Made by a program: the position numbers and the translations under genes
Notes under the pieces: model-generated
What the model was told of the DNA's origin: nothing
Seen by the model: the letters and a program-made list of their open reading frames with translations, nothing else
Databases searched by the model: none
From: Nitrobacter sp. NHB1
GTDB lineage: Bacteria; Pseudomonadota; Alphaproteobacteria; Rhizobiales; Xanthobacteraceae
Direction: 5' to 3'
Length of the DNA stretch: 64,000 nucleotides
Assembly (NCBI RefSeq): GCF_036964665.1
Contig: NZ_JBAMDA010000004.1
Span: forward strand, 144,921-208,920
Part shown: one piece after another, positions 18,738-27,889 of the stretch
How positions within the stretch are numbered: position 1 is the first letter of the stretch
Layout of the letters: every line of letters starts with the position of its first letter

Positions 18738-18986
18738 CTAATTTACGGTCACCGCATCGACTTTGGTGCGGACCCCGGTTTGCGCGTCATACACTTCGAC
18801 GCGAAGCATCGGAAATTTTGCTAGGAGTTCAGCACCGGCTAAGCGGGCGGTTTGATCATCATCGAAATTGATTTTCAGCTTTCCATCGACAACCATGGAG
18901 AATCCGCTGGTTGGGATTATGTCGGCACGCTGAGGGTTCCGAGGCTGAAGTTCCTCGGATTGTTCAGGTTTATGTAGAGTTTTCAT
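18738..18986 (-). CDS. Conserved-looking hypothetical protein (82 aa)
   Basis: The start at 18986 is preferred because a CCAGGA-type ribosome site sits six bases upstream; the ATG at 19007 would abut its AGGAG. The product is soluble, with a C-terminal half of alternating strands and helix (TSGFSMVVDGKLKINFDD, LLAKFPMLRVEVYDAQTG). The family was not recognised. It lies in a run of small genes between recombinase debris and phage tail genes. Confidence 0.5.
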   Translation of the reverse strand: MKTLHKPEQSEELQPRNPQRADIIPTSGFSMVVDGKLKINFDDDQTARLAGAELLAKFPMLRVEVYDAQTGVRTKVDAVTVN

Positions 18987-19057
18987 TGCGATCCTGGTTG
19001 GAGTCATCTCCTAGATGGTGATGACTCTCAACAAAACAACCGCAGTCGATACCTGCT

Positions 19058-19234
19058 TTAACCCCGTGTATCCAGCGACACTCCGAGCACTGATGCTTTG
19101 ACAGTAGTAGCAGCCACCGTGCGTTTAAGAGCGCGCGCGATTTTCTCTACCCCAACTTTCTTCTTGGCCAATCCCTTGAGCTTGTGCACGTCGGTTGTAG
19201 TCCATGGGCGGGGTTTTGTTGTCTTCTTGGCCAC
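19058..19234 (-). CDS. Small SANT/HTH-like protein (58 aa)
   Basis: Lys-rich protein containing PWTTTDVHKLKGLAKKKVGV and KIARALKRTVAATTVKA, a Myb/SANT-like or helix-turn-helix arrangement seen in small rhizobial proteins with a Trp near the start of the first helix. A GTG start at 19234 has GGAG six bases upstream and fits the family better than the ATG at 19246. Probably DNA-binding. Target unknown. Confidence 0.6.
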   Translation of the reverse strand: MAKKTTKPRPWTTTDVHKLKGLAKKKVGVEKIARALKRTVAATTVKASVLGVSLDTRG

Positions 19235-19362
19235 GTCGCTCTCCATCGTTTGCGATCAGCTTTTAGCATGTGCCATTGCGCACGCAACCCACCAGTACCA
19301 CTCAACATCACCGTGCCGCGGATGTACCGGCCGGTGATGAATTCATTTCAACAGGAGGATCT

Positions 19363-19530
19363 ATGACTGAACGACAAATGACACCCGTTTTGCATGACGA
19401 TAAACCAGAAGACGAAATTGAAACGTCAGAAGCTGCCAAGCGGGCGCCCTCTGTAGACGGATTCATCAAGGACTTGGGATCGGTAGCCGATCCAGTCGGA
19501 GAGATAGTTGACCTTGGGAGCACGGAATAA
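19363..19530 (+). CDS. Small acidic protein, possibly phage-derived (55 aa)
   Basis: A strong AGGAGG ribosome site precedes the ATG at 19363. Acidic product without recognised domain (DDKPEDEIETSEAAKRAP; GFIKDLGSVADPVGEIVDLG). Its TAA overlaps the ATG of the next gene (TAATG), so the two are translationally coupled, which suggests a small tail or structural accessory protein. Confidence 0.55.
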   Translation: MTERQMTPVLHDDKPEDEIETSEAAKRAPSVDGFIKDLGSVADPVGEIVDLGSTE

Positions 19531-19949
19531 TGCCAACGTCTGCTGAATTAAAACTCCGGCGCGGCTCCGCAGATCAAGTCGCCGCGTTTACCGGCGCGGC
19601 CGGTGAAGTCACCCCGGACACGACCAACAACCGGCTTGTGCTGCATGACGGTACGACCGTCGGCGGGCATCTGCGCGCGACAGAAGCGTATGTGGACGAT
19701 GCGATTGCGGCGATAGGCGCCGCGGGCGGCGATGCGCTGTCTACCAACAATTTATCGAATGTTGCCGCAACTGACATTGCGGTTAGAAACTTGGCCCCGA
19801 CAGATTTGAATTTGTCTGGAACACCGGACGGCTCAAGTCCGCGCGTTGCCAGATATAGCGAGCTTGGCCGCATTGTGTTCGGGCAGGAATATCTCGGCGC
19901 TTGGATAAACATACTTGGCGCAGGCGGCGGCAGTCACCCGTGCGACTAA
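19530..19949 (+). CDS. Phage tail/head-fibre protein, mtd-like N-terminal domain
   Basis: 139 residues. The N-terminus ELKLRRGSADQVAAFTG...GEVTPDTTNNRLVLHDGTTVGG matches the repeat-type N-terminal domain of phage fibre proteins (major tropism determinant / hyaluronate lyase N-terminal type), which trimerises fibres at the virion. The rest is Ala/Gly/Asn-rich as in fibre shafts. It is much shorter than a full fibre and ends in unrelated sequence, so it is probably the 5' part of a prophage fibre gene. Confidence 0.68.
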   Translation: MPTSAELKLRRGSADQVAAFTGAAGEVTPDTTNNRLVLHDGTTVGGHLRATEAYVDDAIAAIGAAGGDALSTNNLSNVAATDIAVRNLAPTDLNLSGTPDGSSPRVARYSELGRIVFGQEYLGAWINILGAGGGSHPCD

Positions 19950-20484
19950 ATGCGATGGCGCCGACGTTGCCAGCAACACGCGATAGTGCTTCAGCTCGGC
20001 GGATGGCGGCTGATGCGCTTTGACATTCTGCGGCTTCACCAGGTGCAACGCCATCGTCCGTGGACCGGCAGGCGAGGGGAGCCGGCAGCGCTAGGATCAT
20101 TCAAGATGAACTGCCATCAGCCGTCATCCTGCGGCGCAGGCGAGGGGGGTTGCTTGGCAGACTCGGCCGCCATCTTCTCCATCTGTTTCTCGGTCGGCAT
20201 GCGCCACGATGCTGGTCGATCTGAAGCCATGGCGCATTAGAACAAAAGAGAACAACAAGTCGAGCGGGATTTTTACATAGCTGACTGGGGAGGCCTGGAA
20301 CCAATAACTCGGCGGTGGAGTTTTCTAACGAAAGATACTCACGAGGTCCGATCATGCCGGCAGAAGCAGCGCAGCAGCGCAGCCCAGGTCGGTATCCGGC
20401 GAGTCGTCGTCGGCGCTGACGATTTCAACTGAGAAGGTGTGTTTCATCATTATCAAGGCCAGGCAATTCGACGCGAAAGACGCA
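19950..20484. other. Intergenic DNA with one possible tiny ORF
   Basis: No clear gene. A 37-codon minus-strand frame at 20117-20230 (MASDRPASWRMPTEKQMEKM...) has natural-looking composition but no ribosome site. The rest looks like decayed prophage DNA. Confidence 0.3.
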
Positions 20485-20817
20485 ATGACGGAGCCCAATC
20501 GGGGATCGAATCCGTTCGATGATATGGAAGCCGTCGTTCTCGAAGAGCATGAAGACGACCCTGTCGTGGAAGAGTTGACCGGGCTTATCGACGCCTTATC
20601 CGAGGACGAGCAGATTGATCTCGTCTCGCTGACATGGCTGGGGCGCGATGACTATTCCGCCGCCGACTGGGCGATGGTTCGCGAGGAGGCCGCCCGCGCG
20701 CACAATGAGCGCACCGCCAGCTATCTTCTCGGCGTTCCGCAGCTCGGCGATTTTCTCGAGGAAGGACTTTCGATGCTCGGCTATTCCTGCGAGGACTTCG
20801 AAATCGGCCGGCTCTAA
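20485..20817 (+). CDS. DUF3775 domain protein
   Basis: 110 residues, strongly acidic. It contains the DUF3775 pattern: SEDEQIDLVSLTWLGRDDY, then an alpha-helical acidic/alanine stretch, then NERTASYLLGVPQLGDFLEEGL. DUF3775 proteins are short cytosolic proteins of alphaproteobacteria without known function. The ATG at 20485 is chosen over an upstream GTG at 20437 that would add an unusual hydrophobic leader. Confidence 0.78.
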   Translation: MTEPNRGSNPFDDMEAVVLEEHEDDPVVEELTGLIDALSEDEQIDLVSLTWLGRDDYSAADWAMVREEAARAHNERTASYLLGVPQLGDFLEEGLSMLGYSCEDFEIGRL

Positions 20818-20877
20818 CAAAAACCAAAAGGAGCCGAGAGAATGCCCGCCACTGTGTGCGGCGTTTAGGAGGTCACC

Positions 20878-21060
20878 ATGCCAGACAAACCAATCAATGG
20901 CCGCGAGGCGGAGCTTTCAGAAGAGGATATGCAGCGCGAGCAACTAGGGCCACGCGGTGTGCCGGGAAAGGAAAGCCCGGCTAAAATGACTCCACAACGC
21001 GAAAAGAAAGCGCCGAAGGAGTTGATTCAGGACATACAGCATAGACCTTGCGGTCCTTGA
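20878..21060 (+). CDS. Small charged hypothetical protein (60 aa)
   Basis: A good ribosome site (ggaggtcacc) precedes the ATG. The product is highly charged and probably disordered (REAELSEEDMQREQLGPRG; PQREKKAPKELIQDI). Its 3' end overlaps a phasin-like remnant on the other strand, so the natural C-terminus may have been replaced. Confidence 0.45.
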   Translation: MPDKPINGREAELSEEDMQREQLGPRGVPGKESPAKMTPQREKKAPKELIQDIQHRPCGP

Positions 21061-21308
21061 TTTCGGCAAGGGCTGAAGTGTATCGCCGGACTTCGTTTTA
21101 TGGACGGTCTGCGTACGGAGGCCGCGTCAACCGCATCCTCGCCGAACGATTGAACGCGCGCGGCGGCCTCACCTGCCAATTCCTTGACCTTTTCCACTGC
21201 GGGGGCGGCCGCATCCGCTGCGCGGGCGCGCATGGAATTGCTCGCATGGCATTTAGTTTTGTTTGCTCACGGTCTTGTAAGACGGTTCCGGGGTGTCCAT
21301 TCATCACC
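21027..21308 (-). pseudogene. Phasin/stress-type small protein remnant
   Basis: Minus-strand frame with APAVEKVKELAGEAAARVQS and FGEDAVDAA, an amphipathic helix typical of small phasin- or CsbD-like proteins. The upstream part in another frame (DTPEPSYKTVSKQ) looks like its original N-terminus. Frameshifted and truncated. Confidence 0.42.
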
Positions 21309-21625
21309 GCCCTTCACGATCAATCTTCCTGTCCCGATCAGCCAGCGGAGGTGGCCCGACAGTCTCACGAGCCAGCCGCTCCGCCCTTTGACGCTCGCGA
21401 TTGGTGTCGAATGCCTTTGCTGTTGCGGCGTTGGCGAGTATGTCTTGTTACTTCCTCATTGCCATCGCGACCGGATTGATCATGATGACTGCGCTGTTGA
21501 TGTCGCTAGCTTTTCGGCCACCGACCCAGGCCGTAGTGGATTGGGCCATGAAATCGGAAACGCGCGGCGCCGTGGAACATTTGCCGCGCCTCTCGCTTTC
21601 TTCCGTCCTAACCAAGGAGAACCCT
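21309..21625. other. Upstream stretch with hydrophobic scrap
   Basis: A plus-strand frame running into the next gene contains CYFLIAIATGLIMMTALLM, long enough for a membrane helix, but there is no ribosome site. Taken as a fragment or chance. Confidence 0.3.
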
Positions 21626-21976
21626 ATGTCCATTGAAGGAAGCACCGGCCGTCTGATCGGTAGCGATAAGGTCGAAGGAACGGCTGTCTACGGCGCGAAC
21701 GAAGAGAAGATCGGCACCATCGCGCGCGTCATGATTGAGAAGACCAGCGGCCAAGTTTCCTACGCCGTGCTGGGCTTCGGCGGAATTCTCGGCATTGGTG
21801 ACGACCATTACCCGCTGCCATGGAACTCCCTGAAATACGACACCGCTCTCGGGGGCTACCGGACCGGCGTGAGCGTGGATCAGCTGAAGGGTGCGCCCAA
21901 ATACGCGACCGATACGAGCTGGAACTGGTCAGACCCAGCACGGACTCGAGCGGTCGACGATTACTACGGCTTGTAA
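21626..21976 (+). CDS. PRC-barrel domain protein (cytosolic)
   Basis: 116 residues. AAGGAGA ribosome site before the ATG. PRC-barrel fold: LIGSDKVEGTAVYGANEEKI, IGTIARVMIEKTSGQVSYAV, FGGILGIGDDHYPLPWNSL, then a short C-terminal tail ending VDDYYGL. No signal peptide. PRC-barrel proteins of this class are usually stress-induced in rhizobia, and the precise role is unknown. A close paralogue with the same architecture is at 27890-28267. Confidence 0.88.
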   Translation: MSIEGSTGRLIGSDKVEGTAVYGANEEKIGTIARVMIEKTSGQVSYAVLGFGGILGIGDDHYPLPWNSLKYDTALGGYRTGVSVDQLKGAPKYATDTSWNWSDPARTRAVDDYYGL

Positions 21977-22117
21977 GCCCAAAACCGATGCGCGGCTATT
22001 GACTCGGCCGCGCAATTCTATGAACAGCGAAAAGGAACTAGACTGCGGCGCCGAGTCTAGTTCTGACGAGCCGCGCTCGTCCCGTGGCTTTGCACGGTCC
22101 TGTTCTCCAGCTCCCTT

Positions 22118-22440
22118 TTACCCCGCAGGACCGCAGGAGTACGAGGGCATGTCCCAGCCTGCGCCCGAAACGAGCGCCACGTCCTGCAGCAACGTCGGCA
22201 AGACGCGGAGCGCAGCAACATCAACACGGGGAGCAGCATCATCTCGCCAGGTTGCGCTGGCCACTAGATCGAACATCCTCGCAGGAATCTCTAACCATCG
22301 ATTCGATCTCGCACCAGCGCAGCTGCAGCGGCAAACCTCTCCGCCAGTCTTCTCGATCATCTTATGAATAGGGACCAGATGTCCGGCGCCTGGATATGCA
22401 CAGACAAAGAAGCTCGCGGCCCTTGGTCTCTAGGCGTTCT
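22118..22440 (-). pseudogene. Recombinase-module accessory ORF remnant (copy A)
   Basis: A minus-strand frame contains VIEK/MIEKTGGEVCRCS, RSNRWLEIPARMFDLV and LRVLPTLLQDVALVSGA. It is homologous to about 60290-60590, where KAGGEVFRCSLIGRASARW and ALATLLQDVTSVSGA are seen next to an intact recombinase module. Probably a transposon-encoded protein of unknown function, here decayed. Confidence 0.55.
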
Positions 22441-22600
22441 GTCGTCGTGTTGTACAACCGCACGCGCCTTTATTTGTCGTTGAATAAACACGCGCCGATG
22501 TCACGCGCCGCTTAGACAGCCGGACGCGTTCTCTGTCGTCCCATTCTGCGCGGACCGCATCATCAATATACCCGGATTTGATTTGCGATAAGGACAAGAG
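22440..22600 (+). mobile_element. DDE transposase 3' fragment (copy A)
   Basis: Corresponds to the end of an integrase-core transposase (VVLYNRTRLYLSLNKHAPM...). The same junction between accessory-ORF DNA and this transposase tail occurs at about 60590, showing that a composite segment was duplicated. Confidence 0.55.
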
Positions 22601-22777
22601 GGACAAGCGGCTAAAAATCAACAGCTGGCGTGACGGCCTCAAACACCGCCCGCTGTACGCCATCAAGCGGGCGCTGACCTGGTGGCTTCGGCACGGCAAG
22701 AAAAGAGCCGCCGTTTTCTGAGTTGTTGGACGATGTGAAGCTCTTTACCGGCGACAATGTTCTGAGCCGGAAGCGCC

Positions 22778-23194
22778 TTGGACGGCAAAAAGGACGTCCA
22801 TTTGGGCGGCTCGCCGATTGGAGCAGTCAGCCGGCTTGAAGTGCTTGAGGGACCGACGGGTCGGCGCATGCGTTCGGAAGCTGAGCGGGCTCGGATCGTT
22901 GCCGAGAGTTTATTGCCTGGCGCTCAGATATCGGAGGTGGCGCGCAAGCATGGTGCGACGCGCTGGCAGATTTACGACTGGCGACGACGCTTTCGACAGA
23001 GAGGCGCATTGCCGTCGTGCGAATCGCCGACGACGAGCTTCGCACCGCTGGTTGTGGAAGAGCCGTTAGACGAGCGTCACGTTCCGGCGGTCAAGCTTGA
23101 GATTGCGATCGGTGACATCGTCGTGCGGACGGACGCGGCGATCGACGGGAAGCAGCTGTCTCAGGTGATCCGCGCGGTTCGAGCGTCACGATGA
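22778..23194 (+). CDS. tnpA: IS66 accessory protein TnpA (Orf1)
   Basis: IS66 orf1 product, 138 residues with a helix-turn-helix: SEAERARIVAESLLPGAQ, EVARKHGATRWQIYDWRRR (about 31-70). The C-terminal part (VKLEIAIGDIVVRTDAAID) is typical. The open frame begins at a TTG; an internal start near the MRSEAERA sequence is also possible. It overlaps tnpB by 4 bp (ATGA). Needed with TnpB and TnpC for IS66 transposition, and TnpC is broken here. Confidence 0.85.
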   Translation: MDGKKDVHLGGSPIGAVSRLEVLEGPTGRRMRSEAERARIVAESLLPGAQISEVARKHGATRWQIYDWRRRFRQRGALPSCESPTTSFAPLVVEEPLDERHVPAVKLEIAIGDIVVRTDAAIDGKQLSQVIRAVRASR

Positions 23195-23535
23195 TCGCCC
23201 CCGGTGGCGAACTGAAGATTTACGTCGCGACGCGGCCTGTCGACTTCCGCTGTGGGCTTGCTGCGAAGGTGCAGGAGATGCTTGGTCTCGACCCGTTCTG
23301 CGGCGCGGCCTTTGTGTTTCGGTCGAAACGAGCGGATCGGATCAAGATTCTGGTCTGGGATCGAACGGGCCTGGTGTTGGTGCATAAGCGTCTCGAGGGC
23401 TGCAAGTTCGTGTGGCCCAAGATTGCGGATGGCGTGATGCGGATATCGCCGGCGATGTTCGCGGCATTGTTTGAAGGTCTCGATTGGAGGTTGGTCCGAC
23501 CTGAGGAGACGCGCCGTCCTCAGGTCGCGGGATAG
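23191..23535 (+). CDS. tnpB: IS66 accessory protein TnpB
   Basis: 114 residues with the invariant IS66 TnpB features: IYVATRPVDFRCGLAAKVQ, FVFRSKRADRIKILVWD, GLVLVHKRLEGCKFVWP. Full length. Overlaps tnpA by 4 bp. Confidence 0.93.
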   Translation: MIAPGGELKIYVATRPVDFRCGLAAKVQEMLGLDPFCGAAFVFRSKRADRIKILVWDRTGLVLVHKRLEGCKFVWPKIADGVMRISPAMFAALFEGLDWRLVRPEETRRPQVAG

Positions 23536-23603
23536 CTGCGGCAGAGTGACTCGGAAGCTCTTTGCGCATGGCGAGAACGGCGGCGATGTGCTGGAAATAG
23601 CGC

Positions 23604-25066
23604 ATGAGCACCGCGACGCTGCGCGACGAAAACGAACGCTTGAAAGCGCTTCTGACGCAAACCCAGGCGACGTTGAGCGAGCACCAGGCGGCGCTGGCGG
23701 CGATCGGAGGAAGCGCGGCGTCGGTTGGAAGTCATCCTCGGTGAACTCCGCCGGGAGAAGTTCGGCGCGAAGTCCGAGAAGCTGCGGCCTGATCGATATC
23801 ATTTGTCGCTTGAAGACGTCGAGATTGCGCAAGGCGTCCTGGGGGCGGCGCAGGAGAAAGCGGCGGCGATTATCCAGGGCCGATCGCGCGGCGCATCAGA
23901 TCGAGCCCGTCATCGCAATCGGGGCTGCCTGCCTGCGCATTTGCCGCGGGTGGAGCGGATCATCGAGCCTGCGAGCACGCTGTGTCCCTGCGGCTGCGGC
24001 GCGATGACGAAGATCGGCGAGGACGTCAGCGAGCGGCTCGACGTGATCCTGGCGCAATGGCGCGTGCCGGTCACGCGTCGTCCGAAATATGCTTGCCGCC
24101 GCTGCTCGGCGCGGTCGTTCAGGCGCCCGCGCCGGAGCATGTCGTGCCTGGCAGACTGCCGACCGAAGCGGCCATTGCGCAAGTGATCGTCTCCAAGTTC
24201 GGCGATCATACGCCGTTTTACCGGCAGGCCGGGATCTACGAGCGACAAGGGATCCGGCTCGATCGGGCGACGCTGGGGAACTGGTCCGGCCGCGCCTGTT
24301 TCCATCTCCAGCCCATCGGCGATCACATGCGCCGCCGCCTGGCGGTGGCGGATCGCCTGTTCATGGACGAGACCACGGCGCCGGTGCTCGATCCGGGGCG
24401 CGGCGCGACGAAGAAAGGCTACTTCTGGGCGATCGTCTCCGACGATCGCGGCCACAGCGGCCCAAGTCCGCCGATCGTGCTGTTCCGATATGCGTCCGGA
24501 CGCAGCGGCGCCTTCGCCGAGCAGTTCCTCGACGGCTGCAACGGACGCTTCCTGCAGTGCGACGCCTATGACGGATATAACCGGCTCACCGAGGTCGTTC
24601 GACCGCAGGGACCGTGGACGCTCGTGCATTGCTGGAGCCATCTCCGCCGACGTTTTGTCAAACTGGCACGCAACAGCAAGTCGCCGATTGCCGAGGCCGC
24701 GGTTCGCCAGATCGCACAACTCTATGCTCTCGAAGCCACGGTGCGCGGCTCAGCACCGGGCATCCGGTTGGCCGCGCGCAAGGCGCATTCCCTGCCCATC
24801 GTCGCCGTGTTGAAGCCGTGGTTTGAGAAACAGCTCTCGATGATCTCGAGCGGCTCGACGCTCGCCGAGGACATCCGCTACGGACTCAATCATTGGCAGG
24901 GACTGACGCGCTTCCTCGATGACGGGCGCCTCGAACTCGACACCAATCCGGTCGAGAACGCCATACGGCCGGTATGCCTGACCAGAAAAAATGCGCTCTT
25001 CACCAGCCATGAGGTCGGTGCCGAAAATTGGGCCTTGCTGGCGTCGATCGTTGCCACCTGCAAGCT
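23604..25066 (+). pseudogene. tnpC: IS66 transposase TnpC, two frameshifts, 3' truncated
   Basis: DDE transposase of IS66. ATG at 23604 begins MSTATLRDENERLKALLTQ. An extra G near 23707 shifts the frame, which resumes as LEVILGELRREKFGAKSEKL. The zinc-finger part (STLCPCGCGAMTKIGEDVS) follows, and a missing base near 24108 shifts it again into the core: LFMDETTAPVLDPGRGATKK, LQCDAYDGYNRL, LDTNPVENAIRPVCLTRKN. Homology stops at VATCKL where an IS1111-type end begins (about 25067). Dead copy. Confidence 0.85.
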
Positions 25067-26195
25067 TCTGTGGTTGCCGCCTGCGGTGCAAGAAGTTTCC
25101 GAGCCGATGTGCAGGTGATCGAATGCGGTCTTCTGTCAGGCCTTTGAATGCGGCATGTAAGAAGCCGCTGGCCGGTATGGTGATCTGCGGATCGGGTCCA
25201 AATCTCAACGTCGAGCTTCAGGGCTCTGAGTTTGCAACTGGTTTTCCTGATCCAGATCGGTTCGATCATTTGCCCATTCTGGTCGTCGCCTTCTACACCC
25301 CCTTATCCGACGTCAGGCAGATTTGGCGGCATGTTGTTCATGCCGCCACGGCCTGCGTCGAATCTCGATAATCTTCGTTCCTGATCATCAACGCCCAAAT
25401 GGTCCGCGCCATCTTGTTGGCCAGGGCGATCGCCACGAGCATCCTCGGCTTGCGCGCCGCCAAGCGCGCCAGCCACGAGTCTGCCAGGATCGATTTACGG
25501 CCTAGCCAGCTCAGTCGCGACATGGCGCCGATGATCAGCAGTCTGCGGATATCAGACTGTCCTGCCTTCGAAACGCGCCCGAGCCACTCCTTGTCGCCAG
25601 AAGAGAACTGGCGTGGGACCAGACCGAGCCATGCCGCAAAGTCGCGACCACAGCGAAAGCTCTCCATCGGCGGCGCGAAGGCTTCAACGGCCAGAGCGGT
25701 CAAGGGGCCGACCCCTGGAATGGTCTGCAATCGTCGCGCCGCGTCTGCTTCAACCGCGAGCACCTTGATCTTCGCGGTCTTGGTATTGATGCGGACCGTC
25801 TTCTCGGCGATCTGCTCCAGCAGGTCGCGGCATTCTGCCCGCATCAAAGCGGGCAAGTCGTTATTCGGCTCATCCAGGATTTCTTCGATGCGCTTAATCT
25901 GGTGAATGCCCTGCGGAACAACGTGACCGTATTCGTAGAGGCAGGCCCTGAGGGCATTGACCAATTCGGTGCGCTGATGGACGAGCCGTTCACGGGCGCG
26001 AAACACGACCGCCCGGCTTTGTTGCTCGGCTGTCTTCGGTTCGACAAAGCGCATCTCGGGTCGCTGGGCGGCGATCACGATCGCCTCGGCGTCCGCTGCA
26101 TCATTCTTCTGGCGCTTCACGAACGGCTTCACATACTTGGAGCGGCTCTCGAAGAGGCCATAATCCGGCGAGAGAACTCTGTCAGGCGTCGACAT
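25067..26195 (-). mobile_element. IS1111-type (IS110 family) element, 5'-truncated
   Basis: Plus-strand DNA from about 25067 aligns with the right end of the IS1111-type element near 53845 (gcaagaagtt, then gtgatcg-atgcggtc), followed by the minus-strand transposase at 25338-26195. It interrupts the IS66 tnpC. The other end, with the first third of the transposase, has been lost by deletion. Confidence 0.65.
25338..26195 (-). pseudogene. IS1111/IS110 transposase lacking its N-terminus
   Basis: 285-codon frame; the first ~20 residues are unrelated, then YVKPFVKRQKNDAADAEAI with the second pair of DEDD residues, and the Transposase_20 domain: LQTIPGVGPLTALAVEAF, GRDFAAWLGLVPRQFSSGDK, RLLIIGAMS. 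The N-terminal catalytic Asp and Glu (about 100 residues in the homologue at 54119-55145) are missing, so it cannot be active. Confidence 0.83.
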
Positions 26196-26690
26196 GGTGA
26201 CCGGGCTTTTCTGAGTATAAACGAAGCCGCCGAGCGGAATATGATCGGCCGACGGCTTCGCCAGGGTGGGTCCGGGCTAAGGGCAATTGCCCGGTGACGA
26301 GAAGCTATCCTTCCTCTCTTTCCGCGCAACGAAACTCGCTCATTAAGCTTGATGTCGCCGCTGAAGGTTAAGTCTGGAACCAACCATCTTGACGTCACCG
26401 ACCCGAATACGTTGCCCATTGCCTTGGGCACGGGCAAGCCAACATGCAACGAACAGCTCGTGGAATACTACCTTCGCGCCGCCGCGTCGCAGCCGTGTGG
26501 ATCGGCGTGGAGGGGCATGTCGATGCGCAGGACGTGGTCTCGATCGAGATCGAGCCCGGTCGCGTCGGCTAGCGGAAGAGCGGGAAATGCGGTTCAAGCG
26601 CGTCCAGCCGGCCGCGGCGATCTCGACGGAAGCGTTGAGATTGGACCGCGGAGCATATCGGCAACGAGGACTATCGCGGGATTTATTTGG
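26196..26690. other. Rearranged DNA, nothing recognised
   Basis: Open frames on both strands have no recognised domain or ribosome site. A minus-strand run ending DRDHVLRIDMPLHADPHG near 26475 looks protein-like, but the family is not known to me. Confidence 0.3.
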
Positions 26691-26699
26691 GCCTTCGCG

Positions 26700-26981
26700 C
26701 TGGCCGGTCTTGGCTTTCCCGCGGCCGGGATCAAGCGCCGTCGTCTCGTTGGCGAACAGCTTGGCCGAGCCCTTGAGCCTGGTGAGCAGACGCTCGTGCA
26801 CCGGCCGCAGCAGGAAGGCGGCGCGACTGACCCAGTCAGCCAAGGTCGAACGATCGAGCGTTATGCCCTGGCGCGCATAGATCTGAGCCTGCCGATACAG
26901 CGGCAGATGGTCGGCGTATTTGGAGACGAGAACCAGCGCTACCGTCGCCTCGGTCGGCAACCCGCCCTCGATCAGTCTGGG
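26700..26981 (-). mobile_element. IS66 TnpC fragment
   Basis: 94 codons of IS66 TnpC: PRLIEGGLPTEATVALVLVS, HLPLYRQAQIYARQGITLD, GSAKLFANETTALDPGRG. From a different IS66 than the one at 22778. It abuts the truncated DUF1236 paralogue. Confidence 0.8.
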
Positions 26982-27000
26982 AACGAATAGGGAATAGTAA

Positions 27001-27190
27001 TGATAGATTTCCCGCAGAGCGAAGAAGGCACCCACAAGCTCCTGAACCGCGCCGCCGTTGTGGCTGTCATACTGCTGGTTGCTGGTTGGTTCGCCTTTTC
27101 TTGGTTCCGGAACGGCATTGTCAGTTGCTGGGGTTTGGACGTTTGAGCCGGTGGAAGATGCTGCTAAATGCTCTTTGCTGCCCTGGATGT
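27001..27190 (+). pseudogene. DUF1236 protein paralogue, truncated with internal inversion
   Basis: ATG at 27001 reproduces the first ~38 codons of the gene at 16683 (MIDFPQSEEGTHKLLNRAA...AFSWF). After ttcttggttcc, the next ~78 bp are the reverse complement of the corresponding part of the 16683 gene (its bases about 16790-16872). Beyond that the DUF1236 domain is absent and an IS256 scrap follows. Clear product of a local inversion plus deletion. Confidence 0.75.
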
Positions 27191-27290
27191 AAACGATCCG
27201 GCGGATCTCGTCGGGGAATGCGAAGAACGGAATGACCTCTGCCCGAAGATTACGGCGAACTGAGCTTTAGCCATGGTCCACTCACGTGGC
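27190..27290 (-). mobile_element. IS256 transposase scrap
   Basis: Minus-strand frames carry LRAEVIPFFAFPDEIRRIVY and KAQFAVIFGQR, pieces of an IS256-family transposase core. Very short, several frame breaks. Confidence 0.5.
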
Positions 27291-27423
27291 GGCATTTTCC
27301 ACTCTTTCTCTGACCGGTTTCTCATCGAGGGCTTCTTCTCCAAATTCGCCCGGTCGGTCTTATGCCACTATGAGTTCAGGAAACATTGCCTTCGTGCCCA
27401 CCGTCGCGAATTTGATGCGCCCG

Positions 27424-27693
27424 CTAACGAGAATATCGATCGTAGTATCGTTGAAGTCTATTCCGCGGCGGCTGCGATCCTTTAGTCAAGATCACGCCTA
27501 GTGCGAAGCCGATAAAACCTGCCATCAGGAGGGCGCTTCCTGGGTTTTTAACAACAAGCTCGGAGCCTTGATCGTAAGCCGCTGAGCCTGCATCTGCTAA
27601 ATTGTCTGCCATGCCGTGTGCGGCATCCTTGACCTGATTTGCTGTGTCTTTAAATGCACGCTCAGTTTCCGTCCCAGCATCCCGATCAACCAT
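27424..27693 (-). CDS. DUF883/ElaB-like membrane-anchored stress protein (89 aa)
   Basis: ATG at 27693 with a GGGAG ribosome site. An N-terminal amphipathic helix rich in Ala, Asp, Lys (TERAFKDTANQVKDAAHGMA), then VVKNPGSALLMAGFIGFALG, a glycine-containing membrane helix followed by a basic tail (RNRLQRYYDRYSR). This is the layout of ElaB/YqjD/DUF883 proteins, small inner-membrane tail-anchored proteins linked to stationary phase. Divergent from the PRC-barrel gene at 27890. Confidence 0.7.
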   Translation of the reverse strand: MVDRDAGTETERAFKDTANQVKDAAHGMADNLADAGSAAYDQGSELVVKNPGSALLMAGFIGFALGVILTKGSQPPRNRLQRYYDRYSR

Positions 27694-27889
27694 GACGATC
27701 ACTCCCTGTTGGGAGCAATAAGCCATCCGCGGCTCAATCGTTCCTGTGAAATGGATTGGCTTTATCTGGGTGAAGTGGCCCGGTAGCGAAATCGCGCTGG
27801 TCGCAGTGGGGCAGGGGCTCTTACAACGCACGATGATGGAACATTCGGCGCGCTTGCCGCGTTTTTCCTTCCCAACGAAGGAGCATCGC

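Noticed and set aside
26349..26990. 213-codon plus-strand open frame
   Set aside because: It lies opposite an IS66 TnpC fragment with clear motifs and has no domain of its own.
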